A stretch of 64,000 nucleotides of DNA from Ancistrus triradiatus (taxonomy: Eukaryota; Chordata; Actinopteri; Siluriformes; Loricariidae): positions 186,001-250,000 of the forward strand of contig JAJAGP010000768.1 of NCBI GenBank assembly GCA_025084515.1, read 5' to 3'. The position numbers and the translations under genes are program-made. The notes beneath the pieces are model-generated. The model did not search any database and was not told the origin of the DNA. It worked only from the letters and a program-made list of their open reading frames with translations. Within the stretch, counting starts at the first letter, position 1. Each line of letters begins with the position of its first letter. Positions 21,532 through 31,942 of the stretch are shown here, in pieces.

Positions 21532-22550
21532 TGGCGTCTTCAGACGCCAGTCGGTTTGAGAGTTTGTCTCGCCGACATGGGGTGAAGGTGGAGAGTAAGG
21601 CAAGTGTGGAGGATTGTTGTTGGCGGCAGGTGAAGTTGTGGGTCAAAGCAGCATTCTGTCCACTTCACGGATGAATAAAGCTGTAGTAATGTTCCTAGAA
21701 ACAGTAGAGAAGGCAAACAAGTTAATCAGAAATGGTATCGTTCTGAATGACCAATTAGTGTTTGTACAACCCTTAAGTGCTCCAGCTACGAAAGTTAGTC
21801 TATCAAACGTATTTATTAAAGATGACCAAATTATACAGGAGTTATCACAGTTCGGTAAAATTGTGTCACCGATTAGGAAAGTCTTTCTCGGTTGTAAATC
21901 CAGATTGATGAAACACCTCGTGTCTTTTAGGCGTTTCACTTATATGGTGCTCAAAGACATGGAAGAAGAACTGAATCTAACGTTTAAATTTAAAATTGAG
22001 GGCTTTGACTATACAATCTATTCTACTTCGGACACTAACATCAGGAGTTTTAGATGTAGACAAACGGGACATCTTATTCGTGATTGTTTAGAACCGGCTG
22101 ACAACTTTCCCAAAGCAACCGAACACGCTGATCCAGTGCAACCGGGATCTGCTGAGGTCGGGTCGCCGATGAGCGTTCCTCACGTGGCTGTGGTGCAGCC
22201 CCCCGCGGAGATCCCTACGGCCACATCGGCATCTGAAATGGAGGAACCAGCAACGAACAATATAGGTGAAAACTCCGCAAATAGTAGTGATATCTCTATG
22301 GAAGGAACGGAGCAGGGTTTTTTTGGAGCAAGAGAACTCACCCCTCGTACAGGTGAAGGTAGGAAACGATGTTTCTGATTCGGGTTATAGTGGTATTGAA
22401 ACACAAGGCACAGCTGAGATAGTAGAGGAGCCGTCTTTTAAGGTACCATTCAAAAGGAAACAAGAAGATCAGGGGAAAGGGGGTAAGCAATCGAAGAAAG
22501 GAGACTGGGCAGAGAAATGTGGACAAGATGGAGAAGGTTTTCAGTCATGA
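21531..22550 (+). pseudogene. L1 ORF1 (RNA-binding protein), frameshifted
   Basis: The start MASSDASRFESLSRRHG (21531) runs to about 21650. The frame then shifts to one open at 21614-22378: an RRM-like part (VVMFLETVEKANKLI, then the VSLSNVFIKDD strand-helix pattern at residues ~60-75). A zinc-knuckle remnant FRCRQTGHLIRDC at ~145-157 has lost the first Cys of CCHC. An acidic, Pro/Ala-rich linker follows, and a second shift leads to a Lys-rich tail to 22550. ORF1 proteins coat LINE RNA and act as chaperones. Dead copy. Confidence 0.75.
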
Positions 22551-22865
22551 TTCAGAATGGTCTGTGTGTTCGCAAGAGGACTTGTCTGATTTGTACACTG
22601 TTGGTGAAATAAGTAGTTTTTTTGCGAAAAACAAAAGGGCAAAGAGGAGTACTGCTTGGAAATTATTTCCCTGATAAATCTCAGTCATACATGATGTAAA
22701 ACACCACAGAAGAGACGGTGCTTTTAATTCTCAAGAGATCAGTAGAAAATACTGACAAACCTCAATAAATCCACTCATGACAATGACTTACAGACAGAAT
22801 AGAAGCTATCAGGTCGACTTGGTATGTCTACTTTTAATTAATGTGTTGTATATTCTTACCTTTTT

Positions 22866-23366
22866 ATGAGTGGAATAAACATAGCAACACTTAACAATAC
22901 CGGAGCTCGAGATTTTAGAAAAAGAGCTGCATTTTATGAGCTGTCGAAGCAGAAACAGGCTGATGTAATGTTTTTACAAGAAACACACAGTAATGATCAC
23001 AATGTTGTAGATTGGATGAAAGAGTGTGGGGGGGGGCGGACTAGCAGCACTTAGTCACAAAACATCACTGAGTGGCGAGGTGGCTACACTGTTTGCTAAG
23101 AACTTCACTCCACATACCTACACTGTTTTAGATGGCAGATTGTTGAAAGTAAGGGCCAGCTTTGTCAATGACACCATTGTTTTTATCTGTGTTTATGCAC
23201 CAACAAAAGGAACTTAGAGGATGGTTTACTTAGATAAATTGAATTCTGTGGTTTTAAATTGTGACCCTAATGAACTTTTAATAATAGGAGGTGATTTTAA
23301 TTGCACAGTAAGTGACATGGACAGAAATCACTCAGAGCCACACGTTGCAAGAGGTCAAGTGAGATA
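22866..23366 (+). pseudogene. L1 ORF2 endonuclease, N-terminal part
   Basis: Starts with the apurinic-endonuclease-like strand (IATLNNTGARDFRKRAAF) and LQETHSN, whose Glu binds the metal. After one frameshift near 23030 come GLAALSHK and VFICVYAP, a stop at 23215, and then LLIIGGDFNCT at about 23275, the GDFN motif with its catalytic Asp/Asn. The family C Tc1 then interrupts it at a TA. This domain nicks target DNA to start reverse transcription. Confidence 0.85.
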
Positions 23367-24912
23367 CAGTGGGGCAAAAAAGTATTTAGTCAGCCACTGA
23401 TTGTGCAAGTTCTCCTACTTAGAAAGATGAGAGAGGTCTGTAATTTTCATCATAGGTACACTTCAACTATGAGAGACAAAATGAGAAAAAAAATCCAGGA
23501 AATCACGTTGTAGGATTTTTTAAGAATTTAATTGTAAATCATTGTGAAAAATAAGTATTTGGTCACCCACAAAGAAGCAAGGTTTCTGGCTCTCACAGAC
23601 CTGTACCTTCTTCATTAAGAAGCTCCTCTGTCCTCCACTCATTACCTGTATTAATGGCACCTGTTTGACCTCGTTATCTGTATAAAAGACACCTGTCCAC
23701 AGCCTCAAACAGTCAGACTCCAAACTCAACCATGGCCAAGACCAAAGAGCTGTTGAAGGACACCAGGAAGAAAATTGTAGACCTGCACCAGGCTGGGAAA
23801 AGTGAATTTAGAATAGGCAAGCAGGTTAGTGTGAATAAATCAACTGTGAGAGCAATTGTAAGAAAATGAAAGACATTGATAATCTCCGTCGATCTGGGGC
23901 CTCACGAAAGATCTCATCCCGTGGGCTCAAAAAGATCATGAGAACGGTGAGCAAAAATCCCAGAACTACACGGAGGGACCTGATGAATGACCTGCAGAGA
24001 GCTGAGACCAGTAACACAGGCTACCATCAGTAACACACTACCCCGAGAGGGACTCAGATCCTTCAGTGCCAGGAGTGTCCCCCTGCTTAAGCCAGTACAT
24101 GTCCAGGCCCGTCTGAAGTTTGCCAGAGAGCATATGGATGATCCAGAAGAGGACTGGGAGAATATCATGTGGTCAGATGAAACCAAAATAGAACTTTTTG
24201 ATAAAAACTCAACTCGTCGTCTTTGGTAGAAGAAGAATGCTGAGTTGCACCGTACTTGCTGTGAAGTATGGGGGTGGAAACATCATGCTTTGGGGCTGTT
24301 TTTTTGCAAAGGGGACAGGACGACTGATTTGTGTTAAGGGAAGAATGAACGGGGCCATATGTCGTGCGATTTTAAGCAAAAACCACCTTCCATCAGTGAG
24401 AGCATTGAAAATGTAACGTGGCTGGGTCTTCCAGCATGGCAGTGATCCCAAACACACCACTCAGGCCACGAAGAATGGCTCCGTTAAAAGCATTTCAAGG
24501 TCCTGGAGTGGCCTAGCCAATAGAAAATTTGTGGAGGGAGTTGAAAGTCCGTGTTGCCCCAAAACATCATTGCTCTAGAGGAGATCTGCATGGAGGAATG
24601 GGCCAAAATACCAGCTACAGTGTGTGCAAACCTGGTGAAGACTTACAGGAAACATTTGACCTCTGTCATTGCCATCAAACGTTGTGTTACAAAGTATTGA
24701 GCTGAACCAAATTTATTGACCAAATACTTATTTTCCACCATAATTTACAATGAAATTAATAAAAAACCCTACAATGTGATTTCCTGGATTTTTCTCATTT
24801 TGTCTCTCATAGTTGAAGTGTACCTATGATGAAAATTACAGATCTCTCTCATCTTTCTAAGTAGGAGAACTTGCACAATCAGTGGCTGACTTAATATTTT
24901 TTTGCCCCACTC
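23367..24912 (+). mobile_element. Tc1/mariner family C, near full length, inactive
   Basis: Begins CAGTGGGGCAAAAAAGTATT and ends with its inverse (TTGCCCCACTC), with TA on both sides (23365, 24913). The transposase starts at 23732 (MAKTKELLKDTRKK) with a helix-turn-helix (KSTVRAIVRK), then a stop at about 23866. Later pieces show the first catalytic Asp (WSDETKIELF near 24170), a GGGNIMLWGC box (about 24270) and PKHTTQAT. Several frameshifts, and a deletion near 24520 removes most of the SPDLNPIE block with the last catalytic Glu. It sits inside the L1 endonuclease. Confidence 0.85.
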
Positions 24913-24914
24913 TA

Positions 24915-25200
24915 CTTGAAGCTCACTCTTTAAGTGATATATGGAGAAGCGTTCATAGGAATCAAAAGCAGTATACATGGGCTTGCTGCAGAGATAACAC
25001 ACTGTCTTTAGCAAGATAAGATCGCTTGTATGCTTTTAGTAATCAGATGTCTTTTTTTTCTCGTTGTCCTATATCTCCTATTGGGTTCTCAGAGCATTGT
25101 ATGGTTCAGTGCACAATTGCTAAGAACTTTATAAAACCACAGAGCGCGTATTGGCATTTTAACACAATGCTTTTAGAAGATGCCAATTTTAGGGAATCTT
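24915..25200 (+). pseudogene. L1 ORF2 endonuclease, C-terminal part
   Basis: Resumes right after the Tc1. SLSDIWRSVHRNQKQYTW (about 24930-24980) is the conserved W..H....YTW block; ARID is broken by a stop near 25018; and an SEHCMVQ box (about 25090) stands where the SDH catalytic His is expected. Here SDH has become SEH. Collinear with 22866-23366. Confidence 0.75.
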
Positions 25201-26135
25201 TTAACTTAAAAAAAAAGAGTCTTTTAACTCGATACAGCAGTGGTGGGACGTGGAAAAGCTCAAATTAAACTATTCTGCCAGCAGTACACACTCAATGTCA
25301 CCAGAGACATAACTAGATCCCTGAGATGCCTGGAAAGTGAAATGGATGTACTCGAGGTCCTTGTAGAGACGTCTAAAGGGGAAGGTTGTATACAAGCTCT
25401 AAAAAGAAAAAAGTGCTTTAGAGGACCTACTGAGCACAACAGCACAGGTGGCGCTGGTCTGGTCTTGCTTCTGAAATATTTCGGAAATGGATGCTCCTAC
25501 AAAGTTCTTTTTTAGCCTTGAGCATAAGAATGGCCAGTTCGCTGTGCGAACTGAAGCAGGGGCTCTAGTATCTGAGCCTTCGAACATTCTCAAGCGGACA
25601 GTGGAGTTCTTCTCCAAGCTCTATGAGAGCAAGTGGGCTGAAGCGAAGGAAGTGGAGGAGCGTTTTTTTCAAAACCTCTGATAACCCCTGCTGCAGAGCT
25701 AGATGCTGAGCCAACCAAAGAGGAGTTGTGGGTAGCACTCCAGAGTATGGAAAACTTCAAGTCGCCTGGCATTGATGGCCTCCCAGCTGGGTTTTACAAA
25801 GCCTTCTGGCCCATTTTGGGAGATGACGTGTGGCACGTTCTCAAGAACAGTGTGCGTGAAGGTGAACTCCCCTTGAGGTGTAGGAGAGCCATACTTACTC
25901 TGTTGAAAAAGAAGGGTGACCTGACCGACTTGAGGAATTGGAGCCCAGTGGCACTTCTCTGCACAGACTATAAGCTACTTTCAAAGGCATTAGCTCGGAG
26001 GCTAAGTAAGGTGGAGCAGGTGGTTATAATTGACCAGACGTACGGTATGCCAGGTAGATCTATTTGTATTAACATCCATCTAATTCGTGATGTCCTGAAA
26101 ATATCCAGAATTTCAGGCTAGTCTTCCTAGACTGT
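25201..26135 (+). pseudogene. L1 reverse transcriptase, finger region
   Basis: A degraded linker (25240-25680, two frames) leads to an open frame at about 25726-26121: SPGIDGLPAGFYKAFW, ILTLLKKKGDL, NWSPVALLCTDYKLLSKALA and DQTYGMPGRSI, which are RT blocks 0-2a of the L1 type. The palm with the F/YxDD active site is absent because the L2 insertion begins at 26136 and the L1 resumes only near its C-terminus. Codon use and frame are well kept in this part. Confidence 0.85.
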
Positions 26136-26139
26136 AGGT

Positions 26140-26203
26140 ATTAAGGGATTAGCCCTTTCTTGGTTTAAATCCTACTTAACCGACCGGTACCAGTTTGTTC
26201 ATA
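26140..26203 (+). pseudogene. L2 RT scrap before the Tc1
   Basis: IKGLALSWFKSYL (about 26143-26181) is the conserved L2 thumb segment (GLALSWF.SYL). It is cut by the Tc1 at TA 26204-26205 and continues at 27762 with KYGVCLRG, a mutated YGVPQG box. Confidence 0.75.
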
Positions 26204-26205
26204 TA

Positions 26206-27759
26206 CAGTGCCTTGCAAAAGTATTCAGTCCCCTTGAACTTTTCAAACTTTTGCCACATTTCAGGCTTCAAACATAAAGATATGAAATTGTAATTTTTTT
26301 GTTAAGAATCAACAACAAGTGGGACACAGTCATGAAGTGGAACAAAATTTATTGGATATTTTAAACTTTTTTTAGAAATAAAAAACTGAAAAGTGGGGCA
26401 TGCAAAATTATTCGGCCCCTTTACTTTCAGTGCAGCAAACTCACTCCAGAAGTTCAGTGAGGATCTCTGAATGATCAAATGTTGACCTAAATGACTGATG
26501 ATGATAAATAGAATCCACCTGTGTGTAATCAAGTCTCCGCATAAATGCACGTGCTCTGTGATAGTATCAGAGTTCTGTTTAAAGCGCAGAGATCATCATG
26601 AAGACCAAGGAACACACCAGGCAGGTCCGAGATACTGTTGTGGAGAAGTTTAAAGCCGGATTTGGATACAAAAAGATTTCCCAAGTTTTAAACATCTCAA
26701 GGAGCACTGTGCATGCGATCATATTGCAATGGAAAGAGAGAATCAGACCACTGCAAATCTACCAAGACCTGGCCGTCCCTCTAAACCTTCAGTTCAAACA
26801 AGGAGAAGACTGATCAGAGATGCAGTCAAGAGGCCCATGAACACTCTGGATCAACTGCAGAGATCTACAGCTGAGGTGGGAGACTCTGTCCATAGGACAA
26901 CAATCAGTCGTACACTGCACAAATCTGGCCTTTTTGGAAGAGTGGCAAGAAGCAAGCCATTTCTCAAAGATATCCATAAAAAGTTTGCCACAAGCCACCT
27001 GGGAGACACACCAAACATGTGGAAAAAGGTGCTCTGGTCAGACGAACTTTTTGGCCACAATGCAAAACGTTATGTTTGGTGTAAAAGCAACACAGCTCAT
27101 CACCCTGAACGCACCATCCCCACTGTCAAACATGGTGGTGGCAGCATCATGGTTTGGGCCTGCTTTAATTCAGCAGGGACAGGCAAGATGGATAAAATTG
27201 ATGGGAAGATGGATGGAGCCAAGTACAGAACCATTCTGAAAGAAAACCTGTTGGAGTCTGCAAAAGACCTGCGACTGGGACGGAGATTTATCTTCCAACA
27301 ACACAATGATCCAAAACATAAAGCAAAATCTACAATGGAATGGTTCACAAATAAACGTATCCAGGTGTTAGAATGGCCAAGTCAAAGTCCAGACCTGAAT
27401 CCAATCGAGAATCTGTGTAAAGAGCTGAAAAGGAAGAATGGGCAAACATTTCATTCTCTTGATGTGCAAAACTGATAGAGACATACCCCAAGTGACTTGC
27501 AGCTGTAATCGCAGCAAAAGATGGCGCTACAAAGTATTAACGCAAGGGGGCTGAATAATTTTGCACGCCCCACTTTTCAGTTTTTAATTTCTAAAAAAAG
27601 TTTAAAATATCCAATACATTTCATTCCACTTCACGATTGTGTCCCACTTGTTGTTGATTCTTCACAAAAAATTACAATTTCATATCTTTATGTTTAAAGC
27701 CTGAAATGTGGCAAAAGATTGAAAAGTTCAAGGGGGCCGAATACTTTGCAAGGCCACTG
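26206..27759 (+). mobile_element. Tc1/mariner family D, near full length
   Basis: CAGTGCCTTGCAAAAGTATT at the left and its inverse at the right (TGCAAGGCCACTG), with TA at 26204-26205 and 27760-27761. The inverted repeats are long: the outer ~170 bp (AGAATCAACAACAAGTGGGA left, its complement near 27650). The transposase frame is shifted once. Inserted in the L2 RT, so younger than it. Confidence 0.9.
26598..27475 (+). pseudogene. Family D transposase, one frameshift and a lost catalytic Asp
   Basis: The N-terminus (26598, MKTKEHTRQVRDTVVEKFKA) has the first helix-turn-helix with STVHAIILQWKE. Near 26735 the frame changes to one open to 27475, with GRPSKP (AT-hook-like), a second helix-turn-helix (HRTTISRTL), VLWSDE (first catalytic Asp), GGGSIMVWAC, FQQHNDPKH and SPDLNPIENL (last Glu). 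The family has QQD where this copy has QQH, so the second catalytic Asp is gone. Four residues after SDE are also missing. Length is close to the usual ~340. A cut-and-paste DDE enzyme, here dead. Confidence 0.9.
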
Positions 27760-27935
27760 TAAATAATCTAAGCGTCTAAGCCTCAAAGTGAAGTATGGCG
27801 TTTGCCTCAGGGGTCAGTGTTGCTTAGATCGCCCTTATTATCTATGTACATGCTGCCACTAGGCTAAGTTATTCTAAGTTTATAAATAAACTTCAGTTAG
27901 GTCAGGATGCAGCCGCCCGAGTGCTAACTCAAACT

Positions 27936-28959
27936 GAAAATTGATAGTCTCGATTAGTCATAAATCATTACTGTTAAAATTACACAGAACGGGAGAGTCA
28001 CTTTCTGTGGGGTTTTTTGTTAATTTGGACACTGTAATAAAGAGAAATCTTGAATTATTCTTATTTTTCTCAATGATTGAAGGGAAGTATGCAGCTTTAG
28101 CTTTAGTGAGGGCATGCTTTTACTCTGCCATGCTGTCCCTCCAAGCAATCGTAAACACCTCCAATTTACTATGTCTCCACTTGCGCTCTAAATGCCGTGT
28201 TCTTTGCTTTAAGGTACGGGTGTGGTCATTATACCATGGTGCTAGCCTTTTTTCCCTAATACGTTTGACCCTAGCAGGGGCAGTCGTGTCCAGGGTTGAG
28301 TGAAGCACACACTCAAGATGATTGATCTTCGTAGGTGTATTAAATTTCAAGTCTGGTAGGTTTTTAATAAACGCAGCTGGGTTAACAGATGTGATAGTGC
28401 GCTTGGTGTGATAACGAGGCAGAAGGATTTTATTTATTAGAGATAGCTCAATACTAACAGATAGTGATCTGAAATCGAGTCACTTTGTGGGAAAACATCA
28501 AGGTTATCTATATTGATACCAAATGTTAATATTAGATCTAAAGTATGATTACAGCGGTGGGTTGGTCCCATCACATTCTGAGTGATACCCATGGATTCTA
28601 AGATGGACTCAAAAGCAATTTTAAGTGGATCCTGCTCATTGTCAAAGTGAATATTGAAATCACCTTACAATAAGCCGTGTATGTTGTAATTGTATCCAGG
28701 AGGTGAGGCTTATTATTCAGGCCTAAATATTCATCAGTCTAATCCAAGTCTCAGTGAGACAGAGAGCATGTAAGCATTTATCAGTGATTATTTCATTTAC
28801 AATCACTGCTTTGTTTGTAAGTGATCTAATGTTAAGTAATCCTAGCTTTAGTCTAAGGTTGTTATTTCGTTGGGAGCTATCTGTGTTTATACTAATGAGG
28901 TTATTAAAACAGACTTTTTGATAGCGTTTACGTTTAGGACAGATGCGAGTAACAGACAC
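27936..28959 (-). pseudogene. L2 ORF2 endonuclease, antisense fragment
   Basis: On minus, 28959-28723 reads LKLGLLNIRSLTNKAV and ALCLTETWI. This is the first strand of the apurinic-type endonuclease with its Asn and the metal-binding Glu. After a decayed middle, 28350-28120 gives LDTTAPARVKRIREKRLAPW and ERKWRHSK, the endonuclease-to-RT linker (TAP.....R..PW). Stops separate the pieces. It lies antisense to the L2 RT and tail on either side. Confidence 0.8.
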
Positions 28960-29055
28960 AGTTTCAATGATGTGGGTTCTGGGTGACGGTGCATGGCTAC
29001 CAGCAGACAGTTGGTTAAGCTGGTCTGTCTGCTGCCTGACCCCTGCTCTGGATTG

Positions 29056-29334
29056 TCAGCCCCTAACCAATCGGGCCATAAGACTATGGGCAATGTTGCA
29101 GGAGATGAGAGCAGCACCATCCCGAGTGGGATGGACACCGTCCCATCCTAAAATGCCAGGCTTACCCTCAAACGCTGTCCAGTTGTCTATATAGCCCACG
29201 TTGTTTTCAGAGCACCACTTGGACAGCCAACAGTTCAGCGACCATAACCTGCTGTAGGCTTGGTGACCTCGCCGCATTGGGATAACAGGTCGGTCTGGCT
29301 GAACTGGGCTTCGGTCCTCGTGATCTTGACTCAT
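29056..29334 (-). pseudogene. L2 ORF1 esterase-type domain, C-terminal part
   Basis: On minus, the 92-codon frame shows LNCWLSKWCSENNVGYIDNW and then LGWDGVHPTRDGAALIS. The DGVHPT box carries the Asp and His of an SGNH-hydrolase catalytic pair. L2 and CR1 LINEs of fish carry such an esterase in ORF1. The nucleophile Ser block upstream is missing. It is continuous in orientation with the endonuclease at 27936-28959. Confidence 0.75.
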
Positions 29335-29339
29335 GCAGA

Positions 29340-30008
29340 CTTGCCTTAGACTAAGGGCAGAGCTGGGGGTTCATAGTCAAAGAGTCTTATGGTGATCAGA
29401 GACGTTGGGTTGCTGTCTTCTGCCTCCCAATGTCTCATGTGATCCCTCTTGGCTGTGTTGCCTACCAGTCCTCCTCTTTCTAGCTATGCTGCTATAGCTA
29501 ATGCTGCCACTGTCTCATGCTACACATGGCATCAGTGATTGTTAATAGACACTGTGCTCTTAACCAATAACTAATTATATTTTTTGTTTTCCCTCCGAGC
29601 TGTGTTCCGGTACCAGTTCCTGCCCCACACATGATGTTCATCCGCTGCAGCTTCACTCAAGCTGCTTCCGCCATCAGCTCCAGCCCCATCATACCCGGGC
29701 CACTTAATGCCGATATGCATATTTCACATTTTATTTGAACCATGACTTCATGACTTTAGTTTCGTTTTTAGATTTATCATCTATGCTGCCCAAGGAGATT
29801 GGGTCCCTTTTTGAGTCTTGGTCCTCCCAAGGTTTCTTCCTATAACACTCGGGGAGTTTTTCCTTGCCACTTTCACCCTAGGCTTGCTCAATTTGGGATT
29901 GGACGTAGTTACTAGGAGATAATCTAAACTTGTAAAGTTGCTTTCAGACAATGCTCCATTGTAAAAAGCGCTATATAACTAGATCTGAATGAATTGAGTT
30001 GAGTTAAG
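29340..30008 (+). repeat. L2 3' untranslated region and tail
   Basis: Contains GAGTCTTGGTCCTCCCAAGG (29812), GGGAGTTTTTCCTTGCCAC, and the closing TTGTAAAAAGCGCTATATAA with a short degenerate GAATTGAGTT tail. The same tail occurs antisense at 16431-16582. No coding. Confidence 0.85.
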
Positions 30009-30119
30009 AGACTGTGATGGACCTTTTTTTAAACATGGTGGCTGAGCAGACTGTGAAGTTTAAATCAGTCTCTGGAAAACTGTTTTATAGAGTCAGTGTG
30101 TAAGCACTAAATAAAAAAT

Positions 30120-30650
30120 AGATTGAACAACAGAACTGATACTCCGTGGCGTGCTTTCTTTAAGCTCAGTACTAATACCAAACCTGAATGGAGGGCACTT
30201 TATAAACCACTGTTATCAAAAGAAGTGGCTAATCTTCAGTGGAGAATTTTACATGGGCCTGTTCCTGTGAATTCTTTTACTGCTATTCTAAATCCTGATG
30301 TTTCAGTTGAATGTCCTTTTTGCCCCCAAAGAGAAACGATTTTTCATGCCTTTATGCAGTGTTTTAGGTTACACCCTTGACCCGTGACTAATGTTTTATC
30401 TGTTGTTTTTATGTCTTTAATGTGATTTTTACAAATGAAATGTTTATCCTTGGTTTTAAATATTTCAGAAAGCAGAGGTCCAAATTCCAACTTCTTAACT
30501 TTATCCTCGGACAAGCAAAGCTGGTTATATATATGACCCGCAAAGTTAAGCTGACACAAAACACAGACTGTGGTCTGATCGAGTTTTTCTCGAGGATAGT
30601 TAAATCAAGGATTTTAATTGATTTTAACTTTTTCAAAAGATGAATGATTT
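30120..30650 (+). pseudogene. L1 ORF2 C-terminus with zinc-binding motif
   Basis: The frame 30123-30380 shows NLQWRILHG and VECPFCPQRETIFHAFMQC, the C..C.......H....C zinc-binding motif of LINE ORF2. After a stop the next frame (30435-30650) reads NFILGQAKLVIYMTRK and RIVKSRILIDF, the conserved L1-Tx1 end. It resumes the L1 after the L2 block. The poly(A) or tail repeat is not obvious; the element fades at about 30760. Confidence 0.85.
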
Positions 30651-30760
30651 AGAGGTTTTTAAAGCAGTGTGGTGTTGTAATGAGGCAGTGTGTTGGGTAC
30701 AAAATGATCGGCTGCATTTTATTAAAGAACTATGTTAAATGTACTCTGCTGTATATTTGG

Positions 30761-31620
30761 GTTGAGTGTTCCCTAAGCTACTAACCTCTATGATACTTAT
30801 TTATTTATTAAATTTTTTAACTTCCCTCCAGAACTGTGTCTTGATGGAAAATTATTGTGTGTGTCTTCTGAATTATCTCTCGCAATACATTTAAGCTTTC
30901 TCTCATCTCCTTTATAATTTTCTTTCTTTCTGTCTATCTGGCCACTATTAATCCCCTGTTCTCTCAGCTCTCCTGTGCCATTTTCATAGTACTTTCTTAA
31001 TTTCAATCTAGGTGACAGTGAGCAATGAGGGCATTTACATTGCATGAAGATCATTTTCATCAATCATTCTCATGTACTTGAGTTAATTAACCCAACGTGT
31101 GGTTCACATTTCATTAGAGAAGCCTCTGAGAAACAACAAAAACAAACCTCTGAAAGCTTTTATGGTTATTTTAAACAGTTGTAGGTTTAAGATTTACTGA
31201 TCAATATGGCAGAATAGTAAACAGGAGATAGTAATTGGTGAAAGCTTGCATTCCCTTTTTGGTATGCTGAAGATTCAGAATTTATTGTATTGTCATTTCA
31301 TCATCCGTTTGCTTGTAGTCAAGAATGAGATACAATTCCTCTGGTACATACATAAATCATGAAGAGGAGAATTAAAAGTGAATTACAACAACATACATCT
31401 ATATCTAATACACACAGTACCCATTGCACACATTATATAATGTACTCAGTACCCATGGTGTACTAAGGAAAGATCCCTAAAATAGTAGTATATTTGCATG
31501 AATGTACTGTTATTTCTATAGACATTCGCAGGCTTTTATTACATTTTATTACATTTATACTATCTAGGATGTGCAGTAATGAAGACGCGCAGGATGAGAT
31601 AATTACAGTAAAAATACCCA
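30761..31620. other. No recognisable feature
   Basis: AT-rich intergenic sequence. A TCTCTC/CTTTCTCTC-rich patch at about 30880-30950 could be a relic of the pyrimidine target on the far side of the L1. No gene is supported. Confidence 0.35.
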
Positions 31621-31622
31621 AG

Positions 31623-31941
31623 TTAATAAAGTGCCAATGCCGAACCACAAGTTGTTAAGTTTCCGATCCAGGTATTGGTATAGTTGGTCAGAACACTTAC
31701 AATTGTACCCCTGTAAAATTTGATTAGGGCCAGAATAAATACACCATCCTGCTTGATATTCCAAAATGGATGGAGACACTGTTGGACGTTTTTGAGAATA
31801 CCCATGGTGTTATTGGTCGTAGACAGATTGTCCACCAGGTGCACTCCCATGCTCTTGATGCTACTAACTGCTTCCATGGCCACACCATCTATGAACAGTG
31901 GAGGGTGGTGCTCTGTGCAGACCTGAAATTGACAGTCATAT
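31623..31941 (-). pseudogene. Rex1-like LINE RT fragment
   Basis: On minus: HPPLFIDGVAMEAVSS, then a degraded FLGVH box (SMGVHLVDNLS), then ILALIKFYRGTIVSVLTNYT. This is the typical ...ING..V..V..F..LGV.IS..L... and L..FYR..I.S.LT.. pattern after the RT palm in Rex1/L2-group LINEs. The family D Tc1 end at 31943 cuts its N-terminal side. No intact ends. Confidence 0.7.
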
Positions 31942-31942
31942 A

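Larger units (their letters stand above)
26136..30008. mobile_element. Rearranged L2 LINE inserted in the L1
   Basis: AGACTGT at 26129-26135 and 30009-30015 flanks the block as a likely 7 bp target duplication. Within it: an L2 RT scrap on plus (26140-26203), a family D Tc1 (26206-27759), more L2 RT on plus (27762-27935), the 5' half of an L2 on minus (27936-29340), and an L2 3' untranslated tail on plus to AAAGCGCTATATAA at 29977. The order plus-minus-plus is not that of a simple LINE insertion. Confidence 0.7.
21346..30760 (+). mobile_element. Tx1-clade L1 LINE, interrupted three times
   Basis: Collinear LINE parts on the plus strand: GC-rich 5' leader, ORF1 with zinc-knuckle remnant, endonuclease, reverse transcriptase, and C-terminal zinc-binding region ending near 30650. 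Between them sit a family C Tc1 (23367-24912, inside the endonuclease) and an L2 (26136-30008, inside RT), which itself holds a family D Tc1. Text on both sides of each insertion continues the same domain. With inserts removed the element would be about 4 kb, so some of its own sequence, including the RT active site, is deleted. Confidence 0.85.

Noticed and set aside
28120..28303. Host gene on the plus strand (120-codon frame at 27941-28303)
   Set aside because: The minus strand carries recognisable L2 endonuclease text over the same bases.
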